Both the position numbers and the translations under genes were made by a program. A DNA stretch of 64,000 nt from an uncultured Dorea sp. (GTDB lineage: Bacteria > Bacillota_A > Clostridia > Lachnospirales > Lachnospiraceae), in NCBI GenBank assembly GCA_910578865.1, contig CAJTRM010000008.1:1-64000 (forward strand). The letters are read 5' to 3'. A model generated the notes under the pieces. It was not told the origin of the DNA and searched no databases. It saw only the letters and a program-made list of their open reading frames with translations. Position 1 is the first letter of the stretch, and every line of letters starts with the position of its first letter. Shown piece after piece: positions 34,936-43,602 of this stretch.

Positions 34936-35835
34936 TCAATCTCCATAATAAAACTTCTGTTCACTGTCGTTTAAAATCGCAGTTCCGATTCCTTTATTTG
35001 TAAAAATCTCAAGCAGAAGGCAGTGGGGAATACGGCCGTCCAGAATATGCACCCTGGAAACTCCATGTTCAATGGCCTCTATACAGTTGTGCAGCTTCGG
35101 AAGCATTCCGCCTCCTATATACCCCTTCTGCATCAGTTCCCGGGCCTCAGACACCCGGAGCTCTGAAATGAGAGTCTGCGGATCCTCAGGATCCTTGTAA
35201 ACGCCCTCAATATCCGTCAGAAATGCCAGCTTCTCTGCCCTCATAGCCCGGGCAATGGCACACGCCGCATCATCTGCATTTATATTATAAGTATTGTATT
35301 CCCTGTCCAGGCCTACCGGGCAGATGATCGGCAGAAAATCCTTTTCCAGAAGATCATACAAGATTTCTGCATTCACTTTCTGAATCTCTCCTACAAACCC
35401 GATATCTTCACCGCCGGCCAGTTTCTTCTTGACCGACAGGAGTTTTCCGTCCTTTCCGCTGATGCCGATGGCACGGACACCGAGACTTTCTACCAGCTGC
35501 ACAAGATTTTTATTCACCCTCCCCAGCACCATCTCTGCCAGTTCCATCGTATCTGCATCGGTAACACGCAGCCCGTTTACAAACTTCGGCTCCATGCCTA
35601 CCTTTCCGACCCACCTGCTGATTTCCTTGCCGCCACCGTGTACAATGATCGGCTTAAATCCTACCAGCTTCAGAAGGGTCACATCCTGTATGACCTGTTC
35701 CTTCAGCGTATCGTCCACCATTGCACTGCCGCCGTATTTTACGACGATCACTCTGCGGTTAAAACGCTGGATATATGGGAGCGCTTCTATAAGCACCTCT
35801 GCTTTATCCAGATATTTCTGCATATTCTGATCCAT
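34936..35835 (-). CDS. argB: Acetylglutamate kinase
   Basis: 299-residue amino acid kinase making N-acetylglutamyl-phosphate. The N-terminal helix EALPYIQRFNRRVIVVKYGG marks the hexameric, arginine-sensitive type, followed by IIVHGGGKEISRW and NADDAACAIARAM. An N-terminal extension of this kind usually allows feedback inhibition by arginine, an inference here. AAAGGTGAG precedes the ATG at 35835. Confidence 0.96.
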   Translation of the reverse strand: MDQNMQKYLDKAEVLIEALPYIQRFNRRVIVVKYGGSAMVDDTLKEQVIQDVTLLKLVGFKPIIVHGGGKEISRWVGKVGMEPKFVNGLRVTDADTMELAEMVLGRVNKNLVQLVESLGVRAIGISGKDGKLLSVKKKLAGGEDIGFVGEIQKVNAEILYDLLEKDFLPIICPVGLDREYNTYNINADDAACAIARAMRAEKLAFLTDIEGVYKDPEDPQTLISELRVSEARELMQKGYIGGGMLPKLHNCIEAIEHGVSRVHILDGRIPHCLLLEIFTNKGIGTAILNDSEQKFYYGD

Positions 35836-35939
35836 CTTTCTCACCTTTTTGTCTACTGTTTTGCTGTCAGTTACTATGTTGTCATCCTGCTCTGTTTTCA
35901 GCCCTTTATGCTTTGTACATCACCTGTCCGCCTTACACA

Positions 35940-37163
35940 TTAGCTCCTGTAATCTGCATTGATTTCAATATATCCGTGGGTCAGGTCACAGCCCCATGCG
36001 GTTGCCTGGCATCCGCCCATCTTCACGTCTGCCACAGCCGTCACCTCTGCCTCGGAAAGGATCCTGGTCGCCTCTTCTTCGCTGTAATCAACGGCAGTCC
36101 CATCCGCAATGATCTGGATTCTTCCTGCCTTACTTTCAAAGAACAGATCCACCTTCTCCGGGTCAAACTGCGCGCCGGAATAACCCATTGCACACAAAAT
36201 CCTTCCCCAGTTGGCATCATGCCCGGCAATTGCCGTTTTCGTGAGGTTGGAGCACACAATTGCCTTTGCCAGCACCTTCGCCTGCTCTACGCTCTCACAT
36301 CCGATTGCCTTCACTTCAAAAAGCGCGGTCGCACCCTCACCGTCCCCTGCGATTTTTTTCGCAAGATATTCATTGATGGTGTGGAGCGCCTCTGCAAATT
36401 TTTTATAATCTTCACTTCCATATATGATTTCTGCATTTTCTGCCATGCCATTTGCCAGCAGGAGCACTGTGTCATTGGTGGAAGTATCCCCGTCTACAGA
36501 AATCATATTATAAGTGTCGTCCACATCCTCACTCAATGCTTTCTGTAAGGTCTCCTTAGAAATCACCGCATCTGTAGTAATAAATGCAAGCATTGTGCAC
36601 ATATTCGGATGAATCATGCCCGATCCCTTTGCCATACCTCCGACAGTCACTGTTTTGCCTCCGGCTTCAATCTGTACCGCCAGTTCCTTCTCACAGGTAT
36701 CCGTCGTCATAATCGCCCTGGCAGCCTCTGTCCCATTTTCCAGAGAGCTGTTTTTCTTTCCTGCCAGCGCCTCGATTCCTGCCACAAGCCTGTCAATCGG
36801 AATCTGTTTTCCGATGACACCGGTCGAGCCGATCAGGACACCATCGGCAGAAATATCAAGGGCTTTTGCCGCCGCTTCCGCAGTATCCTTACAGTAGCCA
36901 AATCCTTCTGCTCCTGTACAGGCATTGGCAATCCCGGAATTTACGATCACTGCCTGCGCCTTTGCCCCGCTCTTAACCACCTGCTGATCCCATCTCACAG
37001 GGGCCGCCTTCACTATATTTTGCGTAAACGTCCCTGCTGCCACACAGGGAACCTGGCTGTAAATCATTGCCATATCTGTTCTGTCCTTATACTTGATCCC
37101 TGCCGCCGCTGCCGCCGCCTCATATCCCTTTGCCGCTGTAACTCCGCCTTTTACTTGATTCAT
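35940..37163 (-). CDS. argJ: Bifunctional ornithine acetyltransferase / N-acetylglutamate synthase
   Basis: 407-residue ArgJ. It transfers acetyl groups from acetylornithine to glutamate. The self-cleavage site is in KGSGMIHPNMCTMLAFITTD; the usual Ala before the nucleophilic Thr is Cys here. The N-terminal GVTAAKGYEAAAAAAGIKYK and the C-terminal GCDLTHGYIEINADYRS are typical. GAGGAGGAG precedes the ATG at 37163. The gene lies between the GNAT gene (16 bp upstream) and argB. Confidence 0.95.
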   Translation of the reverse strand: MNQVKGGVTAAKGYEAAAAAAGIKYKDRTDMAMIYSQVPCVAAGTFTQNIVKAAPVRWDQQVVKSGAKAQAVIVNSGIANACTGAEGFGYCKDTAEAAAKALDISADGVLIGSTGVIGKQIPIDRLVAGIEALAGKKNSSLENGTEAARAIMTTDTCEKELAVQIEAGGKTVTVGGMAKGSGMIHPNMCTMLAFITTDAVISKETLQKALSEDVDDTYNMISVDGDTSTNDTVLLLANGMAENAEIIYGSEDYKKFAEALHTINEYLAKKIAGDGEGATALFEVKAIGCESVEQAKVLAKAIVCSNLTKTAIAGHDANWGRILCAMGYSGAQFDPEKVDLFFESKAGRIQIIADGTAVDYSEEEATRILSEAEVTAVADVKMGGCQATAWGCDLTHGYIEINADYRS

Positions 37164-37179
37164 AATGCGCTCTCCTCCT

Positions 37180-37623
37180 CTACTGAATAAATGCGGTAAT
37201 ATTTTTATCATTCAATGTAAAATCATAATAATTCAAATCTTCACGCTTTGTCCAGCCAATTTCCTTCCAAAATGCATTTCCTATATCATTTTGTGTAAAT
37301 GCAATCAGCGATACTTTATTGATCTGCTCTTCCTTCAGCGCTTCCATGGCAAATACTACCATAGACTTTCCAATTCCTCTCATGCGGTAGTCTTTATGAA
37401 CACATACATGATAAAGGCATCCCCGCCTTCCGTCATGCCCGCACAGGATTGCGCCAACCACCCTGCCGTCTTCTATGGCAACCACACTGGTGGCCGGATT
37501 GCGCTTCAGGAACCGCTCCACGCCCTCTCTGGAATCATCCACGCTCCGGATTCCAAATCCTTTGATACTGTTCCAGAGCTCCCGTACCTGGCCGTAATCC
37601 TCCATTGTCATTACTCTTACCAT
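37180..37623 (-). CDS. GNAT-family N-acetyltransferase
   Basis: 147-residue GNAT protein with the acetyl-CoA loop DYRMRGIGKSMVVFAMEALK and substrate segment NDIGNAFWKEIGWTKREDLN. GGAGCG precedes the ATG at 37623. It lies inside the arginine cluster between argC and argJ, so an N-acetylglutamate synthase or related acetylation role is possible; ArgJ may already supply acetylglutamate, making this an accessory or priming activity. Substrate not proven by sequence. Confidence 0.85.
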   Translation of the reverse strand: MVRVMTMEDYGQVRELWNSIKGFGIRSVDDSREGVERFLKRNPATSVVAIEDGRVVGAILCGHDGRRGCLYHVCVHKDYRMRGIGKSMVVFAMEALKEEQINKVSLIAFTQNDIGNAFWKEIGWTKREDLNYYDFTLNDKNITAFIQ

Positions 37624-37676
37624 GTTATACGCTCCTTCTTATACATTTCTTTCCTGTTCTCTCTGCAATGGTTATT

Positions 37677-38717
37677 TTAAGGGAACATCGGCACAAACTC
37701 AAGCCCCTGCGACTCTTCAATTCCGAACATCAGGTTCATATTCTGCACTGCCTGACCTGCCGCGCCCTTTACCAGGTTATCCATGGCTCCCATCATAATA
37801 ATACGGTTCGTCCTCGGATCAATTTTAAAATTAATATCCACAAAATTGCTGCCTTCCACCCATTTCGTCTCCGGACAGACATCCGCATCCAGCACACGAA
37901 TAAATCTTTCCTGCTCATAATATTGATCGTAAACAGCTTTCACCGCTTCATACGTGACCTCTTTTTTCAGCGCGGCATACTCCGTCACCAGGATCCCTCT
38001 GTTCATCGGCACAAGATGAGGGGTAAAGTTAATCAGCACTTCTTCTCCCGACGCATAGCCAAGCTGCTCCTCAATCTCCGGCGTATGCCTGTGGGATGCG
38101 ACTCCATACGCCTTAATATTTTCATTCACCTCACAGTAGAGATTCGGAAGCTTAGCCCCCCTGCCGGCACCGGAAGTACCTGACTTCGCGTCCACGATCA
38201 GCGTACTCATATCAATAATTCCCTCTTTAGCCAGAGGATATGCCGTCAGAATCGAACAAGTCGTATAGCACCCCGGGGTGGCCACCAGCCTCGCTTTCAT
38301 AATATCCTTCCTGTTCACCTCACACAACCCGTAAACTGCTTCCGGGATAAACTGCGGGCTCTTGTGCTCGATGCCATACCATTTTTCATAAATATCCACA
38401 TTTTTAATACGAAAATCGGCGCTCAGGTCAATGACCTTTGTTTTCGCCAAGACATCCTCACTCAAAACCGACGCGCAGAATCCCTGCGGCGTAGCGGTAA
38501 ATATTACATCCACCTGGTCTGCAAGCTCTTCCATATTGTCATCCAGGCACTTATCTTCTACAATCCGGAACATGTTCCGGTAAACATCCGCATATTTCTT
38601 ATCTATGTAGCTTCTGGAGCCATACCATACAATCTCAGCTTCTTTGTGGCCCATTAAAATTCTGACAAGCTCGGCGCCGGCGTAGCCGGTGGCACCGATG
38701 ATACCAATTTTAATCAT
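37677..38717 (-). CDS. argC: N-acetyl-gamma-glutamyl-phosphate reductase
   Basis: 346-residue NADP-dependent reductase. The N-terminus IGIIGATGYAGAELVRILMG is the Rossmann motif, VATPGCYTTCSILTAYPLAK holds the catalytic Cys, and HRHTPEIEEQLG the conserved histidines. AAGGAGAAG precedes the ATG at 38717. First gene of the arg cluster; the promoter with an overlapping ArgR-type box lies 90-120 bp upstream, and a leader hairpin is between them. Confidence 0.96.
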   Translation of the reverse strand: MIKIGIIGATGYAGAELVRILMGHKEAEIVWYGSRSYIDKKYADVYRNMFRIVEDKCLDDNMEELADQVDVIFTATPQGFCASVLSEDVLAKTKVIDLSADFRIKNVDIYEKWYGIEHKSPQFIPEAVYGLCEVNRKDIMKARLVATPGCYTTCSILTAYPLAKEGIIDMSTLIVDAKSGTSGAGRGAKLPNLYCEVNENIKAYGVASHRHTPEIEEQLGYASGEEVLINFTPHLVPMNRGILVTEYAALKKEVTYEAVKAVYDQYYEQERFIRVLDADVCPETKWVEGSNFVDINFKIDPRTNRIIMMGAMDNLVKGAAGQAVQNMNLMFGIEESQGLEFVPMFP

Positions 38718-38731
38718 ACTCTTCTCCTTAG

Positions 38732-38764
38732 GGGACGTAGTATTTTTCAACTTTGCTACGTCCC
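38732..38764 (-). promoter_or_regulatory. Leader stem-loop before argC
   Basis: Inverted repeat GGGACGTAG (38732-38740) and CTACGTCCC (38756-38764) with a 15-base loop lies in the argC leader, ending 14 bp before the ATG and next to the ribosome binding site. No T run follows. It may influence translation or stability. Confidence 0.5.
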
Positions 38765-38800
38765 AAATTGTATTTTGCTATGTACCTAACCTTAAAACAC

Positions 38801-38837
38801 TTGCATAATTATACATCAAATATGTATAGTATGCAAG
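38801..38837 (-). promoter_or_regulatory. argC promoter with ArgR-type boxes
   Basis: On the minus strand TTGCAT (38836-38831), 17 bp, TATAAT (38813-38808). On the plus strand TTGCATAATTATACAT (38801-38816) fits the ARG-box pattern TNTGNATWWWWATNCANA and covers the -10 box; a second, less perfect copy ATATGTATAGTATGCAAG (38820-38837) covers the -35. This fits repression by ArgR with arginine. Confidence 0.7.
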
Positions 38838-38865
38838 CGTTTTTTATAATATTCTCTGTTGCATT

Positions 38866-39028
38866 GTAACAGTTCAGCCTACGCCATTCGCAAAACCGCA
38901 CTTACGTGCTTTTCGTTGCTTTGCAACTCTTTTTGCTCATAATCAGGCGCTCCGCTCATAGCCAGGATAACGTGTTCATTCATGCAAGCATGATTCACAC
39001 GTTATCCTGGCTATGGCTGAACTGTTAC
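38866..39028. repeat. 163-bp nested palindromic element
   Basis: Perfect 14-bp outer arms GTAACAGTTCAGCC (38866-38879) and GGCTGAACTGTTAC (39015-39028) enclose a perfect 19-bp inner stem (38957-38975 with 38997-39015) capped by TTCATGCAAGCATGA. The left half holds mini-hairpins, such as GCAC-TTAC-GTGC (898) and GTTGC-TTT-GCAAC (38915-38927). The cap and overall plan match the palindrome at 6.27-6.35 kb. It lies between the 3' end of the aldo/keto reductase gene and the argC promoter. No T run makes it a normal terminator. Confidence 0.88.
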
Positions 39029-39052
39029 GTTACCTTCCACTTTTAACATATT

Positions 39053-40207
39053 CTACATGCCAAATATCCCGCACGCCCTCTCCATATGTTCCATGATCTT
39101 CACACCAAACGGACACCGTGTTTCGCAGGCGCCGCACTTCACGCATGCACCTGCCTTTACCTTCAAAGCGTTGTAATGCTCCCGCACAGTTTCCGGAACC
39201 ATATGCTGTGCCTCACAGAGATCTGCAAACTTATTCACCGACGCTATGTCAATCTCCGCAGTGCAAGGAGCGCAGTGTCCGCAGTACATGCATTTATCTG
39301 TGAATCTATGTGCCGGAGTGCTTCCGAGAAGCCCGGCAAAGTCTTTCTTCTCCTCCGGCAGCTCCGGATACGCTGCTGCCTCCAGAAGCTCCTCTTTTGT
39401 GCGTGCCCCGGCCAATACACAGGCCACAGCAGGCCGCGTCAGGCAATAATGAAGGCACTGTGCGGCTGTCATTGCCACGCCGAACGGCGACTCACCGGCG
39501 TCCAGAAGAGCGCCTCCGCCATAGGGCTTCATAACCGTCAGCGCCACCCCTTCACTCTCGCATAAACTGTAAAGTTCAAGGCGTTCCGGGTCTGTGCAGG
39601 AAAGCACGTCCGGCTCCTCGTAAGTCGATTTTTCAAATAAAGTATTTACATCCTCATTGGGCGGGAGAATATCATACGCAGGATTCACACTGAACATAAT
39701 CGCATCAACCTCGCCGCTTTTTGCCGCTTGGACAGCTACCCTCGGGTTATGCGTGCTCATACCTATATGATGTATTTTCCCCGCTGCTTTCAGTTTTCTC
39801 GCATATTCAATGACCGGCCCCTGAAAAACCTCGTCGTAATCCCTCTGCTCATCCAAATAATGGATCATGCCTATATCAACATACTCTGTCTTTAACCTCT
39901 CGAACAGATCATGAAACGCCTCCTTCACGGTCTCTATATCCCTTGTACGTTTATACTGTCCCCCAATCCACGCGGAGCAAAGGTGCGCCTGGATCACAAA
40001 CCGGTCTCTCCGCCCCTCCATTGCTTTTCTAAAACTGTCGCGGATATAGGGCTCCGGATTATACAGGTCAAAATAATTGATCCCCGCCTGAAGCGCAGTG
40101 TCAATAAGATCCTGTGCAAATCCATCGTCCCTGTTGACAAATGCTTCGCTTCCAAGTCCGATTTCACTGACCCTGATACCTGTCCTCCCTAACTTCCTGT
40201 AATTCAT
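39053..40207 (-). CDS. Aldo/keto reductase with C-terminal 4Fe-4S domain
   Basis: 384 residues. The N-terminal three quarters is an aldo/keto reductase barrel (LGRTGIRVSEIGLGSEAFV, NYFDLYNPEP with the catalytic Tyr, GMIHYLDEQRD). The C-terminus has two cysteine clusters, CMYCGHCAPC and CVKCGACETRCPFG, for iron-sulfur centres. Such ferredoxin-linked AKRs are common in anaerobes; the substrate is unknown. GGAGAG precedes the ATG at 40207. It diverges from argG and stands alone, with the nested palindrome just beyond its stop. Confidence 0.9.
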   Translation of the reverse strand: MNYRKLGRTGIRVSEIGLGSEAFVNRDDGFAQDLIDTALQAGINYFDLYNPEPYIRDSFRKAMEGRRDRFVIQAHLCSAWIGGQYKRTRDIETVKEAFHDLFERLKTEYVDIGMIHYLDEQRDYDEVFQGPVIEYARKLKAAGKIHHIGMSTHNPRVAVQAAKSGEVDAIMFSVNPAYDILPPNEDVNTLFEKSTYEEPDVLSCTDPERLELYSLCESEGVALTVMKPYGGGALLDAGESPFGVAMTAAQCLHYCLTRPAVACVLAGARTKEELLEAAAYPELPEEKKDFAGLLGSTPAHRFTDKCMYCGHCAPCTAEIDIASVNKFADLCEAQHMVPETVREHYNALKVKAGACVKCGACETRCPFGVKIMEHMERACGIFGM

Positions 40208-40390
40208 CCATTTCTCTCCTCTCTCTGCATCATAATAGCTAAAAATAACACATTAAAATTTCACACTCTGACTGCTTTTATTTTATCAGACCTGCAGCCC
40301 TCTGTCATTGCCTTTTCCTCTCATCAGCAGACAAAAAACCTTTTCTCCGCCGGATCTGCCATCTTTTCTATATTCATTTTCCATGCATAT

Positions 40391-40485
40391 CGTGCATATT
40401 TATAACTTTTTCCAATTTCCTCTTGCATAAATATAAATTTTGTTGTATAGTAATCCTTGCGATTAAGAAATGTATATTTATTTAA
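40391..40485 (+). promoter_or_regulatory. argG promoter region with ArgR-type boxes
   Basis: Within the 332-bp gap before argG, TTGCAT (40423-40428), 17 bp, TATAGT (40446-40451) forms a promoter. Three ARG-box-like sequences flank or cover it: GTGCATATTTATAAC (40392-40406), TTGCATAAATATAAAT (40423-40438, on the -35) and ATGTATATTTATTTAA (40470-40485). The rest of the gap shows no gene. Repression by ArgR is likely, in parallel with argC. Confidence 0.65.
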
Positions 40486-40539
40486 GAAAGTATATTTTAA
40501 AATTGTTAAAATGTATTTCAGATTCAGGAGGTTTTACAT

Positions 40540-41760
40540 ATGAAAGAAAAAGTTGTACTTGCATATTCCGGCGGACTCGACACTACAGCAATCATCCCAT
40601 GGCTGAAAGAGAACTTTAATTATGAAGTTATCTGCTGCTGCGTAGACTGCGGGCAGGGAGAAGAACTGGACGGACTTGAGGAGCGTGCGAAATTATCCGG
40701 CGCATCCAAATTATACATTGAAGACATCGTAGATGATTTCTGTGACAACTACATTGTGCCATGCGTACAGGGGCACGCTGTCTACGAAAACAAATATCTC
40801 CTCGGCACATCCATGGCCCGCCCGGCAATTGCGAAAAAGCTGGTTGAGATTGCCCGCAAGGAAGGGGCTACCGCTATTTGCCACGGCGCTACCGGTAAAG
40901 GCAACGACCAGATTCGTTTTGAATTGGGAATCAAAGCTCTGGCGCCGGACATCAAGATCATCGCCCCATGGCGTATGACCGATGTATGGACCATGCAGTC
41001 ACGCGAGGATGAGATTGCATACTGTAAGACGCACGGTATAGACCTTCCGTTTGACGCGAGCCACAGCTACAGCCGTGACCGCAACCTGTGGCACATCAGC
41101 CATGAAGGGCTGGAGCTTGAAGACCCTGCATGCGAACCTGACTATGCCAACGTCCTTGTGCTCGGCGTTACGCCGGAGCAGGCGCCGGATCAGGGCGAGT
41201 ACGTGACCATGACCTTTGAAAAAGGGGTTCCGAAAACTATCAACGGCGAAGCGATGAAAGTATCTGACATTATCCGCAAGTTAAATGAGCTTGGTGGGAA
41301 ACACGGCGTCGGCATCATTGATATCGTAGAAAACCGGGTAGTCGGCATGAAGTCCCGCGGCATCTATGAGACACCGGGCGGCACCATCCTCTACGAGGCA
41401 CACCAGCAGTTAGAAGAGCTGGTCCTGGATCGTGCTACTTACGAAGTAAAAGAAGAAATGGGCAACAAGCTGTCCCAGATCGTATATGAAGGGAAATGGT
41501 TCACCCCGCTGCGTGAGGCTGTCCAGGCATTTATCGAGAGCACACAGGAGTATGTGACCGGCGAAGTAAAATTCAAGCTTTACAAAGGAAATATCATCAA
41601 GGCCGGAACCACCTCACCGTACTCCCTGTACAGTGAATCTCTGGCAAGCTTTACTACCGGAGACCTCTACGACCATCACGACGCCGACGGATTTATCAAT
41701 CTGTTCGGACTGCCGCTTAAGGTCCGCGCAATGAAGATGGCAGAGGCCGAGAAAAAATAA
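40540..41760 (+). CDS. argG: Argininosuccinate synthase
   Basis: 406-residue enzyme joining citrulline and aspartate with ATP. The PP-loop AYSGGLDTTAIIPWLKE is at the N-terminus; ATGKGNDQIRFELG and SPYSLYSESLASF are further family signatures. AGGAGG precedes the ATG. argH does not follow; the gene is alone, ended by a strong terminator. It is on the opposite strand from the other arg genes but shares ArgR-type boxes. Confidence 0.97.
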   Translation: MKEKVVLAYSGGLDTTAIIPWLKENFNYEVICCCVDCGQGEELDGLEERAKLSGASKLYIEDIVDDFCDNYIVPCVQGHAVYENKYLLGTSMARPAIAKKLVEIARKEGATAICHGATGKGNDQIRFELGIKALAPDIKIIAPWRMTDVWTMQSREDEIAYCKTHGIDLPFDASHSYSRDRNLWHISHEGLELEDPACEPDYANVLVLGVTPEQAPDQGEYVTMTFEKGVPKTINGEAMKVSDIIRKLNELGGKHGVGIIDIVENRVVGMKSRGIYETPGGTILYEAHQQLEELVLDRATYEVKEEMGNKLSQIVYEGKWFTPLREAVQAFIESTQEYVTGEVKFKLYKGNIIKAGTTSPYSLYSESLASFTTGDLYDHHDADGFINLFGLPLKVRAMKMAEAEKK

Positions 41761-41790
41761 GAGGAACCGGCTCACACGCTGAATCGGATT

Positions 41791-41837
41791 TCACCCTCTC
41801 TTGACAAAACATACTGTCAGGAGAGGGTGATTTTTTT
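41791..41837 (+). terminator. Terminator of argG
   Basis: TCACCCTCTC-T-TGACA, loop, TGTCA-G-GAGAGGGTGA followed by seven T. Strong intrinsic terminator 30 bp after the argG stop. Confidence 0.95.
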
Positions 41838-41920
41838 GAAAAAAACTTTTGACCCGGAAGTCCTTATGATACAATATTACTGAAATTGTATCTTAATTTC
41901 CAACATTGGAGGACACCGGC

Positions 41921-42433
41921 ATGCAAAATACTATCAAAAAAGCCCTGGAAATGCTCTTTCACTCTCAGCCATTTTCAAGAGAAAATGAAGAATTCAGGGA
42001 AACCCTTTCACTTCTCGCCGTACAAAAATATGAACATTCTCTGAGTGAGGGACTCTCACCGGCACAAGCCGCCGGAAACCTTCTGATTCACTTTGATACT
42101 GTGGAAAATGCAGTCTCCTGCCTGGAGGCTGAGGCGCCCGCCCATTCGTCAGACACAGCTCTGGATGCAGGTGCAGTATCAGAAGAAAATACATTCCGAA
42201 AGATACAGAAAAAGCTCTGGAGACGCAGTTGTGACTTCTCCCTCCTTCTTGCACTCTTCTTCAATTGCTGCCTGTCCCTCATTCTGAATCTGTCAGTTTC
42301 ATTCCCCAGCATTGCATTCATTGAATGGAACTTGTTCGGAATACTGGTCTTCCTGACAGCCGGAAAACGCAGGCATACTATTAAACAATACAATTTTTTA
42401 CTTCCGCTTTTGCACCTGCATGCAGAGGCATAG
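41921..42433 (+). CDS. Unknown protein with C-terminal membrane helices
   Basis: 170 residues. Residues 15-65 (FRETLSLLAVQKYEHSLSEG, LSPAQAAGNLLIHFDTVENA) resemble the helical prefix domains of DUF1700/permease-prefix type. Residues about 104-122 and 130-148 are hydrophobic and likely span the membrane. The C-terminus is short and basic-aromatic. GGAGG lies 8 bp before ATG; TTGACC and TACAAT (41849-41875) with only 15 bp between them may be a promoter. No homologue is recognised with certainty; it could be a truncated member of the prefix-domain family. Confidence 0.6.
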   Translation: MQNTIKKALEMLFHSQPFSRENEEFRETLSLLAVQKYEHSLSEGLSPAQAAGNLLIHFDTVENAVSCLEAEAPAHSSDTALDAGAVSEENTFRKIQKKLWRRSCDFSLLLALFFNCCLSLILNLSVSFPSIAFIEWNLFGILVFLTAGKRRHTIKQYNFLLPLLHLHAEA

Positions 42434-42756
42434 CAGAAGAAAAATATGATTTGTACACCAAAAAACTGACAAATACACTGTTTGCCAGTCTCTCTTTTAT
42501 TTTCTTGTTAGTATATCTGACTTTAAAAAATTATTTTTGTAGAAAAAACTATGCAGGCTTCTTCTGCAAAAGACGGACAGAAGAATATAAGGCAGAGTTG
42601 CGCCGGATCTGCTGTTCGGAGCATGACAGCAAACTGTTTGACGCTGCTGCAGAGCTTAGAAGCACACAGGCTGTCGGATCTGAATTAACGAAAAACAGGA
42701 ACTGCAGGTGCAAGCGGTTATCCGTCTGCACCCCGGCTCCTGTAAACACATCTCTT
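42434..42756. other. 323-bp intergenic region
   Basis: Lies between two convergent genes. A plus-strand frame starting at a TTG (42451) encodes a hydrophobic start then a charged, cysteine-containing stretch, but has no ribosome binding site and runs into the antisense of lspA. It may be a decayed 3' portion of the preceding gene. The right end carries the terminator of the lspA transcript. Confidence 0.4.
42691..42743 (-). terminator. Terminator of the rluF-ligA-clpX-lspA transcript
   Basis: On the minus strand ACAGGA ... GGTGCA, loop, TGCACC ... TCCTGT followed by TTTTCG. The inner 6-bp and outer 6-bp stems are separated by a small internal bulge. Confidence 0.65.
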
Positions 42757-43281
42757 TTATCTTTTCTTTTTATTTCTTTTTTTCTTATTTCTTTTTCTTC
42801 CTATTTCCTTATTCTTCCTGCCGCATCCCAGATCACACACCGTAATGATCACCGCCCCGACAGTTACATAGATGTCCGCAAGGTTTGCCGTGAGGTCGGA
42901 AAGAAATCTGCTCTTACTCTTGACTCCAAAATAATCTATGACCTTTCCTCTGGCCAGCCGGTCGTAAATATTACTGACTGCACCGGCAGTGACAAACACC
43001 ATGCCCAGCTTTCGGAACCATTTACCCTTTTTCAAAAGCAGCCATGCGTCATACAGCAGGACTCCCATACCGCTTGCAGCGGAACCGGCCCTTATCACTC
43101 CGGGATACCTGTCCAGCGCATTCAGCAGCAGACCCCTGTTATACACCTTACGGAGTACAATCTTCGGCATGCGCGTCTGCCGCTCCTCGTTTTCTGAAAA
43201 GGAGTTTTCGATATACTCCTTGATTCCCATATCTATACAGACAAGAACCACCAAAAGACTGCCCAGCCACATCAGCATCAT
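42757..43281 (-). CDS. lspA: Signal peptidase II (lipoprotein signal peptidase)
   Basis: 174-residue membrane protease. Four hydrophobic segments are visible. The two catalytic aspartates lie in NIYDRLARGKVIDYFG and TANLADIYVTVGAV, and the NRG motif in VYNRGLLLNALDR. Phe-Asn of the usual FNxAD is Ala-Asn here. The C-terminus is a highly basic repetitive tail (GRKRNKKKRNKKKR) absent from ordinary LspA. The start overlaps the end of the small coiled-coil gene (ATGA). The order with clpX and ligA is unusual for lspA. Confidence 0.8.
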   Translation of the reverse strand: MMLMWLGSLLVVLVCIDMGIKEYIENSFSENEERQTRMPKIVLRKVYNRGLLLNALDRYPGVIRAGSAASGMGVLLYDAWLLLKKGKWFRKLGMVFVTAGAVSNIYDRLARGKVIDYFGVKSKSRFLSDLTANLADIYVTVGAVIITVCDLGCGRKNKEIGRKRNKKKRNKKKR

Positions 43282-43568
43282 ACCGTCCCTCTGATCCGGT
43301 CAATCTCCTCTGTCAGCTTTGTGATCTCTTCATTCCGCTTCTCAATGGCTTCACATACGGCAACATAGTCTATATCTGAAATCTCTCCATCGTTGAATTT
43401 TTCATATACCATACGACCGATGTCCATATGATCTCTGTCATTGGCACGCTTTAATGCACGGATATCGCTTTTTAACCGCTGGATCTCAAGGGTATCTTCT
43501 GTTTTTTTTCCCAAATCAATTGCCACATCCGAGATCTTTCTTCCCAACTCTTCAAAAAAATCTGCCAT
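43278..43568 (-). CDS. Small coiled-coil protein, unknown
   Basis: 96-residue acidic protein: MADFFEELGRKISDVAIDLG, then a coiled coil through LEIQRLKSDIRALKRANDRD, MVYEKFNDGEISDIDYVAV and a second coil EKRNEEITKLTEEIDRIRG. The pattern resembles the front half of clostridial zinc-ribbon proteins of the same start, but no CxxC is present here. GGAGAAAG lies upstream. It follows the S8 protease gene by 34 bp and overlaps lspA by 4 bp. Confidence 0.75.
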   Translation of the reverse strand: MADFFEELGRKISDVAIDLGKKTEDTLEIQRLKSDIRALKRANDRDHMDIGRMVYEKFNDGEISDIDYVAVCEAIEKRNEEITKLTEEIDRIRGTV

Positions 43569-43602
43569 CTCATCTTTCTCCTTTTCTCTTTTCCTGTCAC
43601 TG

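Noticed and set aside
36609..37190. Plus-strand open frame antisense to argJ
   Set aside because: argJ on the minus strand is complete with all motifs; no start signal for the opposite frame.
38718..38800. T-box or attenuator in the argC leader
   Set aside because: Only a simple stem-loop without a T run or the T-box sequence is present; ArgR-type boxes explain control better.
42451..43197. Plus-strand open frame after the 170-residue membrane protein
   Set aside because: TTG start without a ribosome binding site; most of it is antisense to lspA. Only the first 80 codons could be a gene remnant.
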